This document shows positions 43,042 through 52,266 of a stretch of 64,000 nt of DNA, in pieces. Origin of the DNA: Lentisphaeria bacterium (GTDB lineage: Bacteria > Verrucomicrobiota > Lentisphaeria > Victivallales > Victivallaceae); assembly GCA_017462015.1 (NCBI GenBank), contig JAFTRX010000106.1, positions 1-64,000 on the forward strand. The letters run 5' to 3'. The notes beneath the pieces are model-generated. The model worked only from the letters and a program-made list of their open reading frames with translations, did not search any database and was not told the origin of the DNA. Each line of letters begins with the position of its first letter. Positions within the stretch are counted from its first letter, which is position 1. Both the position numbers and the translations under genes were made by a program.

Positions 43042-45375
43042 ATGAAAAAGTTTACGTTATCGCTGTTGACATTGATGCTGACGTATACCCTATCCGCAGG
43101 CAATGTGTTCGTACTGAAATCAACCAAATTTCAGGCTCCCGGCGTTCCGGAACTGCTGAAAAAGGTTCTTGCTGAAGGCGAAGCGGCTCTTCCCGCCGAT
43201 ACAAAGCCGGTCGAAGTTTATGCCGGTTCCGTAAAAAACGAACCCTTTGCCTCCGTCTTCAAAAAACATCTCCCCGGAAAAAAACTGGAGTATGACGGTT
43301 ATGCCGTCGTCGTCTCCGGCAGAAAGGTCTACCTTATCGGCAACGTTGAACGTGCCGTCATTTATGCCGCCAACGATTTTCTGGAAAAGCAAGCCGGATT
43401 TTACCGCCGTGTCCGCCCCGTGGACAACGGTACCCCCGGAAAAAAACTGGCACTGAAAAATGATGCCTGGTTCAGCAATCCGGCTTTTGAACTCCGCGGG
43501 CTTGCCGGTTTTGCCTACAAGCGCCTGCATCCGGATTTCCTCGATTGGGAGACCATCAACAACTATAACTTCCGTCCCTTCAACATGAAGGAAAATGCCT
43601 TCACCATGGATGAACTCGTCCGCCGCGGATATGCCATCAAACATTCCGGTCACGCCTTCTATTACTGGATCAACAATGATGACTACGCAAAACACCCCGA
43701 ATATTTCCCGCTTATCAAAGGCAAACGTCAGAAATTTGAAAAGCGCAACTACTCCACCAAAGTCATGATCAACGTCGGCAACAAAGAGGTCCAGGATCTC
43801 GTCGTTCAGCGGATGTTTGATTACATGGAGAAATACCCCGAAACCACCATGATCTCCATGGGAATGAATGACGGTACCGGGTGGGGCGACTCTCCGGAAG
43901 AGCGTGCCATGGACGATCCCGAAGAGTACAAACGCGGCATCTACTCCACCCGTTACTTCCGCTTCTGCAACATCATCGCGGAAAAGTTCTGCAAACGTTA
44001 CCCCAACGTCCAGATTTTTGTCTACGCTTACCTGACGGCAGTTCAGCCCCCCAATCTCAAAAAACTCCACCCCAATTTGTTCGTCTCCCTCTGCACCTAC
44101 CGCCGCGACTACAAGCACCGTATCAACGATCCCACGTCCTCGGTCAACGCCTACTGGAACGACCTTATTCTGCGCTGGAAAAAGTTCGGCAATCCAGTCT
44201 ATATCCGTGATTACATCCTCTTCGGCGGCAGTCCCGCATTCGATGTGCCGCTGCTGAAAATTCTGCAGCAGGATATGCAGTATTACCGTTCCATCGGCAT
44301 CAATGCATATCATTCGGAATGTATCGTCGACATGCCCCGTCCTGATGCCTCTCAGGAAATCCTCAGCAACTACAAGGGCAAAGGAACCGCCAACGGCAGA
44401 TGCCGTTACTACTGGCACGGCATGAAGATGGTATATCATCTGCTGGGCAAGCTCCTCTGGAACCCGTACGCCGATCTGGAACAGCTCAAAGCGGAATATT
44501 TCCAAAAATATTATGGTCCTGCGGCAAAATATGTTGCCAACATCCACAACCTCATCTCCAAACGCTGGGATGCTGACCCCGCACCTTATATCTGGAACAA
44601 ATACGACACCAACTTCCCCCAGATGCTCTTTGCTCCCGAAGATATGGGATATATCGCCAAACAGTTGAAATCCGCTGAAGCTGCGGCAAAAAAGTCCGGC
44701 AACAAACTTTTCATCGAGCGCATCCGCCGGGAAAAAGAGCTTGTCAACAACGAGTACCGCAAACGTTATGCCGCCGCACAAAACATTCTCAATGTCGTTC
44801 CGATGAAGGGCAAAATCACCATTGATGCGGTCAAGAAACATGCCGTTGCCGCCAAGTCGGTCATCAACGGCTTCAAAACCTTTGAGCGCCAAAGCAAAAC
44901 TGTCACCAACTCCAAATTCCCGGCAAAGATCTATTGCGCCGTGCAGGGAGACAACCTCATCATCGTCAGTGAATTCGATCAGAAAAAAATACCGGTCTCC
45001 TTTGAGAAACAGGAAAATGACAATCAGGTCTGGAAAGGCAACTCAACACTGGAACTCTTTATCAGCGCCGGTCCCGCTAAAGCCGGTGACGGTTACTATC
45101 AGCTTATCGTCACTCCGCTTGGCAACTATTGGGATGCCCAGCTGAGCCGCAACGCCTGGAACAGCAAAGCCGCCTTCTCTGCCCGTAAGAGCAAGTTCAA
45201 ATGGGAGGCAATGGTGGTCATCCCGCTCTCCAATCTGGGTTATCCTGCCGATGTGAAAAACTTCAAGCTCCGCATGAACTTCGGCCGCAGTATCCCCGGC
45301 AAAGAGATCTCCAGCTGGACAAACGGCACCTTTGCCAATGAATCCGCCTTTGGCGTATTGAATATCAAACGGTGA
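43042..45375 (+). CDS. Exported DUF4838-type protein with carbohydrate-binding C-terminus
   Basis: 777 residues with a signal peptide (KKFTLSLLTLMLTYTLSA). The N-terminal 130 residues look like a GH20/GH67-type accessory beta-alpha domain (VYLIGNVERAVIYAANDFLE), followed by a TIM-barrel-like region (about 150-480) with the DUF4838 pattern: HAFYYWINNDDYAKHPEYF, MISMGMNDGTGW, FVSLCTYRRDYKH. The C-terminal 180 residues (about 590-777) resemble a CBM9-like sandwich (STLELFISAG, WEAMVVIPLSNLG, RMNFGRS). It may degrade an acidic or amino-sugar glycan. The ATG has GGAGGTG at 6 nt. Confidence 0.75.
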   Translation: MKKFTLSLLTLMLTYTLSAGNVFVLKSTKFQAPGVPELLKKVLAEGEAALPADTKPVEVYAGSVKNEPFASVFKKHLPGKKLEYDGYAVVVSGRKVYLIGNVERAVIYAANDFLEKQAGFYRRVRPVDNGTPGKKLALKNDAWFSNPAFELRGLAGFAYKRLHPDFLDWETINNYNFRPFNMKENAFTMDELVRRGYAIKHSGHAFYYWINNDDYAKHPEYFPLIKGKRQKFEKRNYSTKVMINVGNKEVQDLVVQRMFDYMEKYPETTMISMGMNDGTGWGDSPEERAMDDPEEYKRGIYSTRYFRFCNIIAEKFCKRYPNVQIFVYAYLTAVQPPNLKKLHPNLFVSLCTYRRDYKHRINDPTSSVNAYWNDLILRWKKFGNPVYIRDYILFGGSPAFDVPLLKILQQDMQYYRSIGINAYHSECIVDMPRPDASQEILSNYKGKGTANGRCRYYWHGMKMVYHLLGKLLWNPYADLEQLKAEYFQKYYGPAAKYVANIHNLISKRWDADPAPYIWNKYDTNFPQMLFAPEDMGYIAKQLKSAEAAAKKSGNKLFIERIRREKELVNNEYRKRYAAAQNILNVVPMKGKITIDAVKKHAVAAKSVINGFKTFERQSKTVTNSKFPAKIYCAVQGDNLIIVSEFDQKKIPVSFEKQENDNQVWKGNSTLELFISAGPAKAGDGYYQLIVTPLGNYWDAQLSRNAWNSKAAFSARKSKFKWEAMVVIPLSNLGYPADVKNFKLRMNFGRSIPGKEISSWTNGTFANESAFGVLNIKR

Positions 45376-45380
45376 CTGCA

Positions 45381-46118
45381 ATGAAACGTTTTTTCACCAT
45401 ACTGGCGGCGTTGACCATCGGCGCCGCCGGTGCCATTGAACTCAACGTCAACGGCAGTCATGAGCATATTGCGCTGAATTGGAAAAACACTATGGCTTAC
45501 CCCGCGTTTACGGTGAGCTTCAAAGTGCGGATGAATAAAAAAGATATGGTGCTTCCTGCCAGCGTAAAAAATCGCGGCAGAATATTGTTCCAACTCAATT
45601 CCGGTACCCCCAAAGCTCCCGGACTGCAGAATATCAAGATATTCTTCAGTGTTCCCTCTCATCCGGCAGGCGGCTATGCCGGAATTCAATCCAGCAGCAA
45701 AAATCATTCCGGGAAAGAGGAAAGAATCCGCTACAACGTCTTCTGGCGCGCGGAAAACAGTCAGGTTCCGACCGATGAGTTTGTCACCGTCACCCTGGTT
45801 TATGCCGACGGCAGACTGGATGCCTATTTGAATCAGCAGAACCACGCCGCGCTGCATAAACTTATGACCCACACCATCATCCATGCCGCACCGGAATATC
45901 AGATGAGTTTCGGCGGAATGGGGAAACGCTACAGCGTCCCCTGCGCAATAAAGGATATCGCCATATTCGACCGGGCATTGACGGCACAGGATGCCAAACT
46001 TCTTGCAACAGGAACCAAACCGCAAAAAATCATCGGACTGCTGGCATATTACCCCTTGGAGAAAAACGGAAATCCTGCGGTCGCCTCATCGCAAATCAAG
46101 CTGAAAGTGATTAAATAA
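45381..46118 (+). CDS. Exported LamG/concanavalin-like domain protein
   Basis: 245 residues from the ATG at 45381, six bases after the upstream stop; a GTG at 45372 overlapping that stop is an alternative. A signal peptide (FFTILAALTIGAAGA) precedes one jelly-roll domain: FTVSFKVRMNKKD, VTVTLVYADGRLDAYLN and IKDIAIFDRALTAQDAKLLATG are the classic LamG strands. It probably binds glycan and acts with the DUF4838-type protein with which it is coupled. No catalytic residues are recognised. Confidence 0.72.
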   Translation: MKRFFTILAALTIGAAGAIELNVNGSHEHIALNWKNTMAYPAFTVSFKVRMNKKDMVLPASVKNRGRILFQLNSGTPKAPGLQNIKIFFSVPSHPAGGYAGIQSSSKNHSGKEERIRYNVFWRAENSQVPTDEFVTVTLVYADGRLDAYLNQQNHAALHKLMTHTIIHAAPEYQMSFGGMGKRYSVPCAIKDIAIFDRALTAQDAKLLATGTKPQKIIGLLAYYPLEKNGNPAVASSQIKLKVIK

Positions 46119-46125
46119 TACCACC

Positions 46126-46310
46126 CATAAGAAACGGCCTGCGGCGGCGCCTCGCGGGCAATCTTGGGGGCAAATCTGCGGACTCAGCTTCAGTCGAGGA
46201 CGGAAGTCCACTCCTTCAGTTTCGCCTTGATTTACCCACAACCTTGCTCCACGATCCATCCGCCGGTCGCGACAGACCATTTTGAACGCAGTTTACAGGG
46301 GATGCGTTCA
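46126..46310 (-). repeat. Family A core with partial family D flanks
   Basis: Inverted relative to the rpoN copies. The left flank CATAAGAAACG and right flank CCGGTCGCGACAGACCATTTTGAACGCAG are those of the MITE-like element at 53.5 kb, but its terminal repeats are gone. It lies between convergent genes. Confidence 0.85.
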
Positions 46311-46380
46311 AAGCGGTTATGAATGTGCGCGAAGGCTCCAACCGCCTCGCATCACTATTCCAAGACAGGCTTTTCTGCCG

Positions 46381-47097
46381 TCACTGTTCTCCGGCAGCGT
46401 TGACAAATGCCTGTATCACTGCGGCGCTGTCAGCGTTATCCTCGAAGTACCACTCCGGATGCCACTGCACCGCCCAAACAAACCGGCGGTCAGGCATATA
46501 AATCGCTTCGACGATACCATCTTCCGATACCGCCATCGGCTTCAGCTTCTCTCCAAGAACCTTCGCCCCCTGATGGTGAACACTGTTCACAGCAAAGGGC
46601 GCAGTTCCCAACAGTTCAGCAAGCGGAGTTCCGGGAACCGCAGTAACATTATGCACACTGCGGTTATAGGGTTCCGTCATCCGGTGCTGCAACTCGGTAC
46701 CGTAATCGATTTTCAAATCCTGATAAAGCGTACCACCGCAAGCGACATTCAACATCTGAAATCCCCGGCAGATACCCAGCAACGCCTTGTCCAACTCCAT
46801 CGCCCGTTCAAAAAGATACGTTTCGATACGGTCACGCGCAGGCTGGACTTCGCCGCAGTGCGGTTGGACTTCCTCACCATAAAGTTGAGGCTGGATGTCG
46901 TTTCCGCCGCTCAACAGCAGCGCGTCACAATTTTCGATATAAAAATCCAGTGTCCGGCGATTTTCCGTAAAGGGGATAATGACCGGAACCGCTCCGGCAT
47001 GTTCCAATGCGGCAATATATGACGGCCGCATGGTACACAAGCCGAGTTCAGTGTTCCACTGAGAAGAAATACCGATTTTCGGAAATTTGTTTTTCAT
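46381..47097 (-). CDS. Class I glutamine amidotransferase, peptidase C26 type
   Basis: 238 residues from the ATG at 47097. It belongs to the gamma-glutamyl hydrolase/PuuD group: DALLLSGGNDIQPQLYG, the nucleophile in LLGICRGFQMLNVA, NSVHHQGAKVLG, and the catalytic HxE in WAVQWHPEW. Such enzymes split gamma-glutamyl amide bonds, for instance gamma-glutamyl-GABA. Here it ends an operon with a sugar-1-kinase-like and a nucleotidyltransferase gene, so its real substrate may lie in amino-sugar salvage. It starts right after the kinase stop. Confidence 0.85.
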   Translation of the reverse strand: MKNKFPKIGISSQWNTELGLCTMRPSYIAALEHAGAVPVIIPFTENRRTLDFYIENCDALLLSGGNDIQPQLYGEEVQPHCGEVQPARDRIETYLFERAMELDKALLGICRGFQMLNVACGGTLYQDLKIDYGTELQHRMTEPYNRSVHNVTAVPGTPLAELLGTAPFAVNSVHHQGAKVLGEKLKPMAVSEDGIVEAIYMPDRRFVWAVQWHPEWYFEDNADSAAVIQAFVNAAGEQ

Positions 47098-47099
47098 TT

Positions 47100-48197
47100 T
47101 CAAAGCAATGCTTTCATTCGTTTCATCTGTGCTTCCATGGACTCAACCAGTTTGAACTGGGTGCGGCACCGGTCAAGATTCTGCCGGGGACGGCGGGTCT
47201 TGAAGTAAACGTCTCCGGAGAGATAATCGGTCAAAAAGCGCATACCGATCTCCAAAGTTATCAGCTTGCCGGAGAAAGGCAGATACTCTTTTTCCGCCGG
47301 AGTCAAAACCTTTCCGGCAGCATCGACAAATCCCTCGTAAAAACCTTTATACATATCAAAGCGCATACCGACTTTGTCGAGGTTGATTTCATCCTCCTCG
47401 GCAGGGTTGGTTCCACTGCGGACCATGTCTCCGAAATCATACAGCGAAAGTCCGGGCATGACCGTGTCCAAATCGATAACACACACCGCCTCTCCGGAAA
47501 GATCGTCAATAAGGATATTGTTGGCTTTGGTGTCGTTGTGAGTAATGCGCTCAGGGATGTCGCCGGATGCATTGAGTTTAATCAATGTATCAGTTTCATC
47601 CTTGCGGGAAAGGACAAAATCAATCTCCCGCTCGACCTCTTTGGCACGGTTGCAAACATCAGCTTTCACTGCGGCTTCCAGTGCCGCCACCCGTTTCGGA
47701 GTGTTGTGGAAATCGGGGATAGTCTCATGAAGTCTGCCGTTGAAATCGACCAGCTGGCGCTGGAATTCTCCAAAGCCCTGAGCCACGCGGAACGCCTGTT
47801 CCGGACTTTCCAGAACCTCATAAGCCCGGGCATGCTCCACAAAAATATATGCCCGCCAGCAATTTCCGCAGTCATCGAAAGCAAAAGGTCTGCCATCGTG
47901 CGCGTTGAGCAGACGGATAGTCCGCTTTTTGGTCTCCTGATGACTTGCTCTGATTTTTTTGAGCAGATGATCGGTCACCCGGGCAACGTTTTCCATAACC
48001 TTGATCGGCTCTTTGAAGACGTGGGAGTTTATCCGCTGCAGGATATAGTGCAGACGGATACCGCCCTGATCGAAAGTTAATTGAAATGTATCGTTGACAT
48101 TACCATTGCCGAATGGAGTTCCCACCAGAAAATCGCCGTAGACATCGAACATACCGATCAGACGGCGGATCTCACGCTGAGTGTAAGGAGTTGCCAT
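47100..48197 (-). CDS. Phosphotransferase similar to N-acetylhexosamine 1-kinase
   Basis: 365 residues from the ATG at 48197 (AGGTGA at 6 nt). Aminoglycoside phosphotransferase/choline kinase fold: the N-lobe has PFGNGNVNDTF and YILQRIN, the catalytic loop HNDTKANNILID (Asp and Asn) and the metal site CVIDLDTVMPG. These match the NahK group of anomeric N-acetylhexosamine kinases known from Bifidobacterium. With the nucleotidyltransferase gene just upstream it could make an NDP-amino sugar from the free sugar. No lacto-N-biose phosphorylase gene is present, so the physiological sugar is open. Confidence 0.75.
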   Translation of the reverse strand: MATPYTQREIRRLIGMFDVYGDFLVGTPFGNGNVNDTFQLTFDQGGIRLHYILQRINSHVFKEPIKVMENVARVTDHLLKKIRASHQETKKRTIRLLNAHDGRPFAFDDCGNCWRAYIFVEHARAYEVLESPEQAFRVAQGFGEFQRQLVDFNGRLHETIPDFHNTPKRVAALEAAVKADVCNRAKEVEREIDFVLSRKDETDTLIKLNASGDIPERITHNDTKANNILIDDLSGEAVCVIDLDTVMPGLSLYDFGDMVRSGTNPAEEDEINLDKVGMRFDMYKGFYEGFVDAAGKVLTPAEKEYLPFSGKLITLEIGMRFLTDYLSGDVYFKTRRPRQNLDRCRTQFKLVESMEAQMKRMKALL

Positions 48198-48215
48198 TGT
48201 TGTCACCTGCCGGCA

Positions 48216-49124
48216 TTAAAACAGTTTTTCCGGATAAGCTCCGGAGTCGACAAGTTTCCTCAACGCCGCCTGCACCAGCGGGCGGTCTTCTTTGTAGGTA
48301 ACGCCGAACCAGCTGTCGCGGCTGTAACGCATGGCAATCTCAGCTTTTCCGGCACGGATGAGAGAATCGACCACGCCGGGCAGATAAAATTCGCTCTTCA
48401 ACTCCGTACCGCGTGCGGAGAGGAAGTCGATGAACAATTTTTCGATTTCGCCAACCATCTCCGGCATAAAGCCCCAGGAGTTCATGGATGCCGGTTCTTC
48501 GCCAGTCAACTCGACTTCACTGCCGTCATCCATCAAGCTGACGACTTTTCCATCGGCGCGGCGGTAGATTTTGGTATTCTCCACAACTTTGACCAGATGA
48601 CCGTCCGCATCGGAAGTACAAATTCCCCGGGAAACTGAACCATTTTCACTCAAAGTGTTGCTCAACACAAAACTGGCAATACAACCGCGCACCTTCCCCG
48701 GAGCCGGAGGATTTTTCAGATATTCAGCCAACTGTCCGTAGCTGTCACGACCATAAAAATCGTCGGCATTGATCACGGCAAAAGGCTCATTGAGCAAATG
48801 ACGGGCGGCATAAACGGCGTGTCCGGTACCCCAGGGTTTCTCTCTGCCTTCCGGACGCTTGAAATTTCCCGGCAGATCGTCAAGATCCTGAAACGCATAA
48901 TCAAGTTTGACTTTTCCGGCATAACGTTTGCCGATGACCTCTTTGAACTCTGCTTCAAAATCGCGGCGGATAACAAAAATCACCCGGTCAAATCCGGAAC
49001 GCATGGCATCAAAGACCGAATAATCCATCACCGTTTCACCGGACGGTCCCATCTGGTCAAGCTGTTTCAAACTTCCATAACGGCTTCCCATTCCGGCGGC
49101 GAGAACTAAAAGTGACAAACCCAT
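48216..49124 (-). CDS. Sugar-phosphate nucleotidyltransferase
   Basis: 302 residues from the ATG at 49124, with AAGGA at 8 nt; an ATG six bases upstream has spacing of only 2. Rossmann-like nucleotidyltransferase: LLVLAAGMGSRYGSLKQLD is the nucleotide signature, GTGHAVYAARHLL and FAVINADDFYG supply base and metal contacts. It would join a sugar 1-phosphate to a nucleotide. It leads the operon with the 1-kinase-like gene, 18 bp downstream, consistent with a salvage route to an activated amino sugar. Confidence 0.82.
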   Translation of the reverse strand: MGLSLLVLAAGMGSRYGSLKQLDQMGPSGETVMDYSVFDAMRSGFDRVIFVIRRDFEAEFKEVIGKRYAGKVKLDYAFQDLDDLPGNFKRPEGREKPWGTGHAVYAARHLLNEPFAVINADDFYGRDSYGQLAEYLKNPPAPGKVRGCIASFVLSNTLSENGSVSRGICTSDADGHLVKVVENTKIYRRADGKVVSLMDDGSEVELTGEEPASMNSWGFMPEMVGEIEKLFIDFLSARGTELKSEFYLPGVVDSLIRAGKAEIAMRYSRDSWFGVTYKEDRPLVQAALRKLVDSGAYPEKLF

Positions 49125-49174
49125 AATCATATTCCTTAAAGTTAGTATGTTTATTGTTGACTGTAATTTTATAA

Positions 49175-49203
49175 AATATAGTACACGTTACGGCGGAAAT
49201 CAA
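49175..49203 (-). promoter_or_regulatory. Promoter of the nucleotidyltransferase-kinase operon
   Basis: Minus strand: TTGATT (49203-49198), 17 bp, TATATT (49180-49175); about 50 bp before the start codon. Confidence 0.65.
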
Positions 49204-49243
49204 ATCAAGAGCGGAACTTCTGCACTTTTTTTCACGTTAATGT

Positions 49244-49441
49244 CACAGCTGTCTCATAAGAAACGCCGGTCGCGAACAAACCATTTTGAACGCAGCTCCA
49301 CTGGTGGCGCGGCGCATAGCGCACGCGCGTTTTTGCTTGCGCAAAACAAAATCTGACAAAATCACTTTTTCCAACTCCAATTTTCTTCCGATGAAAAAAA
49401 TTGAAAAACAAGCATTTTGCTGATTTTATGGGATATCTGTG
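49244..49441 (+). mobile_element. Family D MITE-like element, form without the A core
   Basis: About 198 bp bounded by imperfect 17-bp terminal inverted repeats (CACAGCTGTCTCATAAG at the left; complement of the right end CACAGATATCCCATAAA; 13 of 17 match). Compared with 53469-53791 it lacks exactly 125 bp between GAAACG (49260-49265) and CCGGTCGCG (49266). Flanking 9-mers GTTAATGTC and GTTATTATC are similar, hinting at a target duplication. No protein is encoded. Confidence 0.82.
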
Positions 49442-49473
49442 TTATTATCCATAGATAATGTAAATTTATGCAT

Positions 49474-49501
49474 TTGCAGTTTGACGTTTCTGTACTATAT
49501 T
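49474..49501 (+). promoter_or_regulatory. Possible promoter of nagA
   Basis: TTGCAG (49474-49479), 16 bp, TATATT (49496-49501). The 110 bp from here to the family A repeat hold nothing I recognise. The leader would be about 310 nt and contain the repeat. Confidence 0.45.
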
Positions 49502-49611
49502 AAACAGAAGACAATGCCACAATTTTTGCAAAGCAGGTGGATTTTGCAGCAGCGAACATTGTGATGCAGAAATATAGTCAAAAAAGAGGTGATTTGTTAA
49601 ACAATAAGGAC

Positions 49612-49807
49612 AATCCTGCTCCGCGAGGCGCCGCCGCGAAGGTTCAGAAAAAAGAATGAACTCGACCGGTGGATGCATCGTGGTGCAAGGTTGGGGGTAA
49701 ATCAAGGCGAAGCAGAGGGAGTGTACGACTGTACTCGACCGAAGCTGAGTCCGCAGATTTGCGCCCAAGATTGCCCGCGAGGCGCCGCCGCAGGTTGTAT
49801 TTTACAA
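49612..49807 (+). repeat. Family A repeat before nagA
   Basis: A remnant of a first copy (CCGCGAGGCGCCGCCG), the usual linker AAGGTTCAGAAAAAAGAATG and a full second copy (about 49660-49807) ending GGTTGTATTTTACAAAC, 15 bp before the nagA ATG. Some positions (GAAGCTGAGTCCGCAG) match the 46 and 53 kb copies rather than the rpoN copy. The repeat stays open in frame with nagA, so automated callers may wrongly extend nagA by 51 codons. Confidence 0.88.
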
Positions 49808-49821
49808 ACAAAGGAACTAAC

Positions 49822-50967
49822 ATGTACACAATTATAGAAAACGCTCATATCGTCTCCCCCGATCTTGACATTGCCAACGGTTCACTGCTTATCAAAGATG
49901 ACCGCATCGTCAACGTTGCTTCCGGCAATATCAGCGCCCCGGCAGGAGCAAAAAAAATCGATGCTGCCGGAATGTTGACCGTCCCCGGCTTTATCGATGT
50001 CCACTGCCACGGCAGAAACAACTTCGATTTCTGTGACGGCGATGCCGCAGGAACCGCGCTTATCGCCGAAAATAAACTTGCCGAAGGTGTGACCACGCTT
50101 CTGCCGACCACACTGACCGTCTCCGAAGAACAACTTGCCTCCGCCCTCGCCGCCTGCGCCGCTTACGACCAGAAAAGCGGCTGCCGTATTCCCGGCGTGC
50201 ATCTGGAAGGACCTTACATCAACCCCAAGTGCGCAGGCGCCCAGAATCCGGCATTCGTCCGGCTTCCTGATGCGGCGGAAGTCGACCGGCTCAACGCGGT
50301 GTTCCCGGTGAAAAAGATCACCTTTGCTGTGGAAATGGAAGGCGGAACCGCTTTCACCGCCGCCATGCTGGAACGCAACATCACCCCATCCTGCTCCCAC
50401 AGCGGCGCAAAGTACGCTGATTTTGCCGCCGCACACCAGGCGGGATTGCGCAACTTGTCCCACTTTTGCAACCAGATGACTCCGCTGCATCACCGGGATA
50501 TCGGTCTGGTCGGCGCCGGGCTGCTCCATTTGGATGTGTTTGCAGAACTCATTTGCGACAAACTTCATATCGACCCGGCGATGATAAAGCTGGTATTCCA
50601 GACCAAAGGCGCTGAACACGTCGTCCTCATCACCGATGCCATGCGCGCCGCCGGTATGCCCAACGGTGAATATGATTTGGGCGGACTTCCCGTGATCGTG
50701 GCAGACGGCGCGGCAAGATTGAAAGAGGGCGGCGCGCTCGCCGGAAGTACACTCCAGTTGGCGACTGCGTTTAAAAATGTGGTGGAAGTCACCGGATTGC
50801 CGCTGAAAGAGGCAGTGAAAGCCACTTCACTTTCGGCGGCGAACTCGCTGAAACTTACCGATCGCGGCAGACTGGAACCGGGTTATCTTGCCGACATCGT
50901 CATGCTGGATGAGAGCTACACCGTCCGCAAGACCATGGTCGGAAGCGAAGTGCGTTTTGAAAAATAA
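49822..50967 (+). CDS. nagA: N-acetylglucosamine-6-phosphate deacetylase
   Basis: 381 residues from the ATG at 49822 (AAGGA at 7 nt). Amidohydrolase barrel: metal site VPGFIDVHCHGRNNFDF, GVHLEGPYINP with the metal-binding Glu, then PSCSHSGAKY, NLSHFCNQMTPLHHRD and the catalytic Asp in VLITDAMRAAG. NagA yields glucosamine 6-phosphate and acetate. The usual FNAM block is FCNQM here. It is followed 12 bp later by a transporter gene; a diverged paralogue is encoded at 62.7-63.9 kb. Confidence 0.9.
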   Translation: MYTIIENAHIVSPDLDIANGSLLIKDDRIVNVASGNISAPAGAKKIDAAGMLTVPGFIDVHCHGRNNFDFCDGDAAGTALIAENKLAEGVTTLLPTTLTVSEEQLASALAACAAYDQKSGCRIPGVHLEGPYINPKCAGAQNPAFVRLPDAAEVDRLNAVFPVKKITFAVEMEGGTAFTAAMLERNITPSCSHSGAKYADFAAAHQAGLRNLSHFCNQMTPLHHRDIGLVGAGLLHLDVFAELICDKLHIDPAMIKLVFQTKGAEHVVLITDAMRAAGMPNGEYDLGGLPVIVADGAARLKEGGALAGSTLQLATAFKNVVEVTGLPLKEAVKATSLSAANSLKLTDRGRLEPGYLADIVMLDESYTVRKTMVGSEVRFEK

Positions 50968-50979
50968 TACACTCTCATC

Positions 50980-52257
50980 ATGAAAATCGCCGGAATGCCA
51001 ACTTCCCCGGTGCGGGATCTGTGCATGTACAATCTCTTTATCGGATGTGCACTGACCATTGCTGCCAATTTGACCTTTATGGATAAGTTGCTGCTGCGGA
51101 TGGATATCGATCTCGGATTGTTCGGAACGATCAAGGGGGTAATGTTTCTCATTCCGGCAATAATTTACCAGTTTCTGGTAACGTTTCTGAAACGTGCGCG
51201 GCGCGATGTGCAAATTTGTGCAGTCAGTTACTTTCTGAGAGTGCTGCTGCCGGTTCTGCTGCCGTTCATGGCGATGCTGACCGACAACCGCAAACTGCTG
51301 ACCCTCGGCAGCATCACACTGTTGCCCTTGGGAATGTTGTTTGCGGTCATTGCCAACAACACGCTGATGACGATTTACCGGAAGGTCATACCGCAGGAGA
51401 AGTTCAACTACTCCATCGGCATAATAAACATGTGTCTGGCAATGCCGACATATCTGATTGGACTGCCGTTCGCGTGGCTGCTGGATAAGCTGGAACATTT
51501 GAACAACTTTGATTACTTTCTGGTTTTCGGGATCGCCCAACTGGCGACATTGGCATTTGAGATCCCGGCAATATTGTTTATCCGCAAAGTAAAAGTTCCG
51601 TACAGCGCAACGGAGAGTATTGAAAAGCCCGATATGCTTTCCCCGTACCGTGACCCCAAACTCAAATTGGTATTGCTGATAAATGTTCTGCACCGGATAG
51701 TCAGCGGGCTTATGATCGCTTATATCACGGTTTATTTTCTGGAAGCGGTCAAATTCAGCATGACCACATTGCTGACCATCAGTATAACTCTCGGATTGCT
51801 GTCGACATTTTCAATGCCGCACGCCGGAAAAATCATGGACCGCTGGGGCTACGACAGATTTTTCATCATTATCACCGGGGTGATGCTGACCGGTTTCGTA
51901 CTGTTCATAACTTTGGGCAAAAGTTGGTTTATTCTGCCGCTGTTTGCACTTTTCTGCTGGGATTGCAGTGCCAGCCCGGTCGGCTCCTGGTTGAATATGG
52001 GAACCTATTCCGCCTCGGCGAAGCTGGCAAATCAGAACGATTTGAACGCCGCCGTTGCCGCATACAGTATCTGTTTCAACGGCGGATTATCTGCGGGATT
52101 ACTGCTGGCATCCGGACTTTTCGCCATATCCGGATGGCTCAGCGGCGGCACTCTTGAAGAAAGATTGCACACCTACTTTCTGCTGACATTGCCCTTTTTC
52201 ATCCTCCTGCTCGGAACGACACTTTACTTCCGGAAAGTCAACGGTAAAGAGGCGTGA
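50980..52257 (+). CDS. MFS transporter
   Basis: 425 residues with 12 predicted membrane helices in two halves separated by a charged loop at about 205-225. The half-specific loop AGKIMDRWGYDRFF in the second half is a typical major facilitator motif; motif A in the first half is weak. It begins 12 bp after nagA, so uptake of an amino sugar or its product is a reasonable guess. No clear Shine-Dalgarno is seen; an ATG five codons later is possible. Confidence 0.75.
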   Translation: MKIAGMPTSPVRDLCMYNLFIGCALTIAANLTFMDKLLLRMDIDLGLFGTIKGVMFLIPAIIYQFLVTFLKRARRDVQICAVSYFLRVLLPVLLPFMAMLTDNRKLLTLGSITLLPLGMLFAVIANNTLMTIYRKVIPQEKFNYSIGIINMCLAMPTYLIGLPFAWLLDKLEHLNNFDYFLVFGIAQLATLAFEIPAILFIRKVKVPYSATESIEKPDMLSPYRDPKLKLVLLINVLHRIVSGLMIAYITVYFLEAVKFSMTTLLTISITLGLLSTFSMPHAGKIMDRWGYDRFFIIITGVMLTGFVLFITLGKSWFILPLFALFCWDCSASPVGSWLNMGTYSASAKLANQNDLNAAVAAYSICFNGGLSAGLLLASGLFAISGWLSGGTLEERLHTYFLLTLPFFILLLGTTLYFRKVNGKEA

Positions 52258-52266
52258 CAGCAAACC

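Noticed and set aside
49669-49821. N-terminal extension of nagA through the repeat
   Set aside because: The extension is family A repeat sequence; the ATG at 49822 has a good ribosome site and gives the normal family length.
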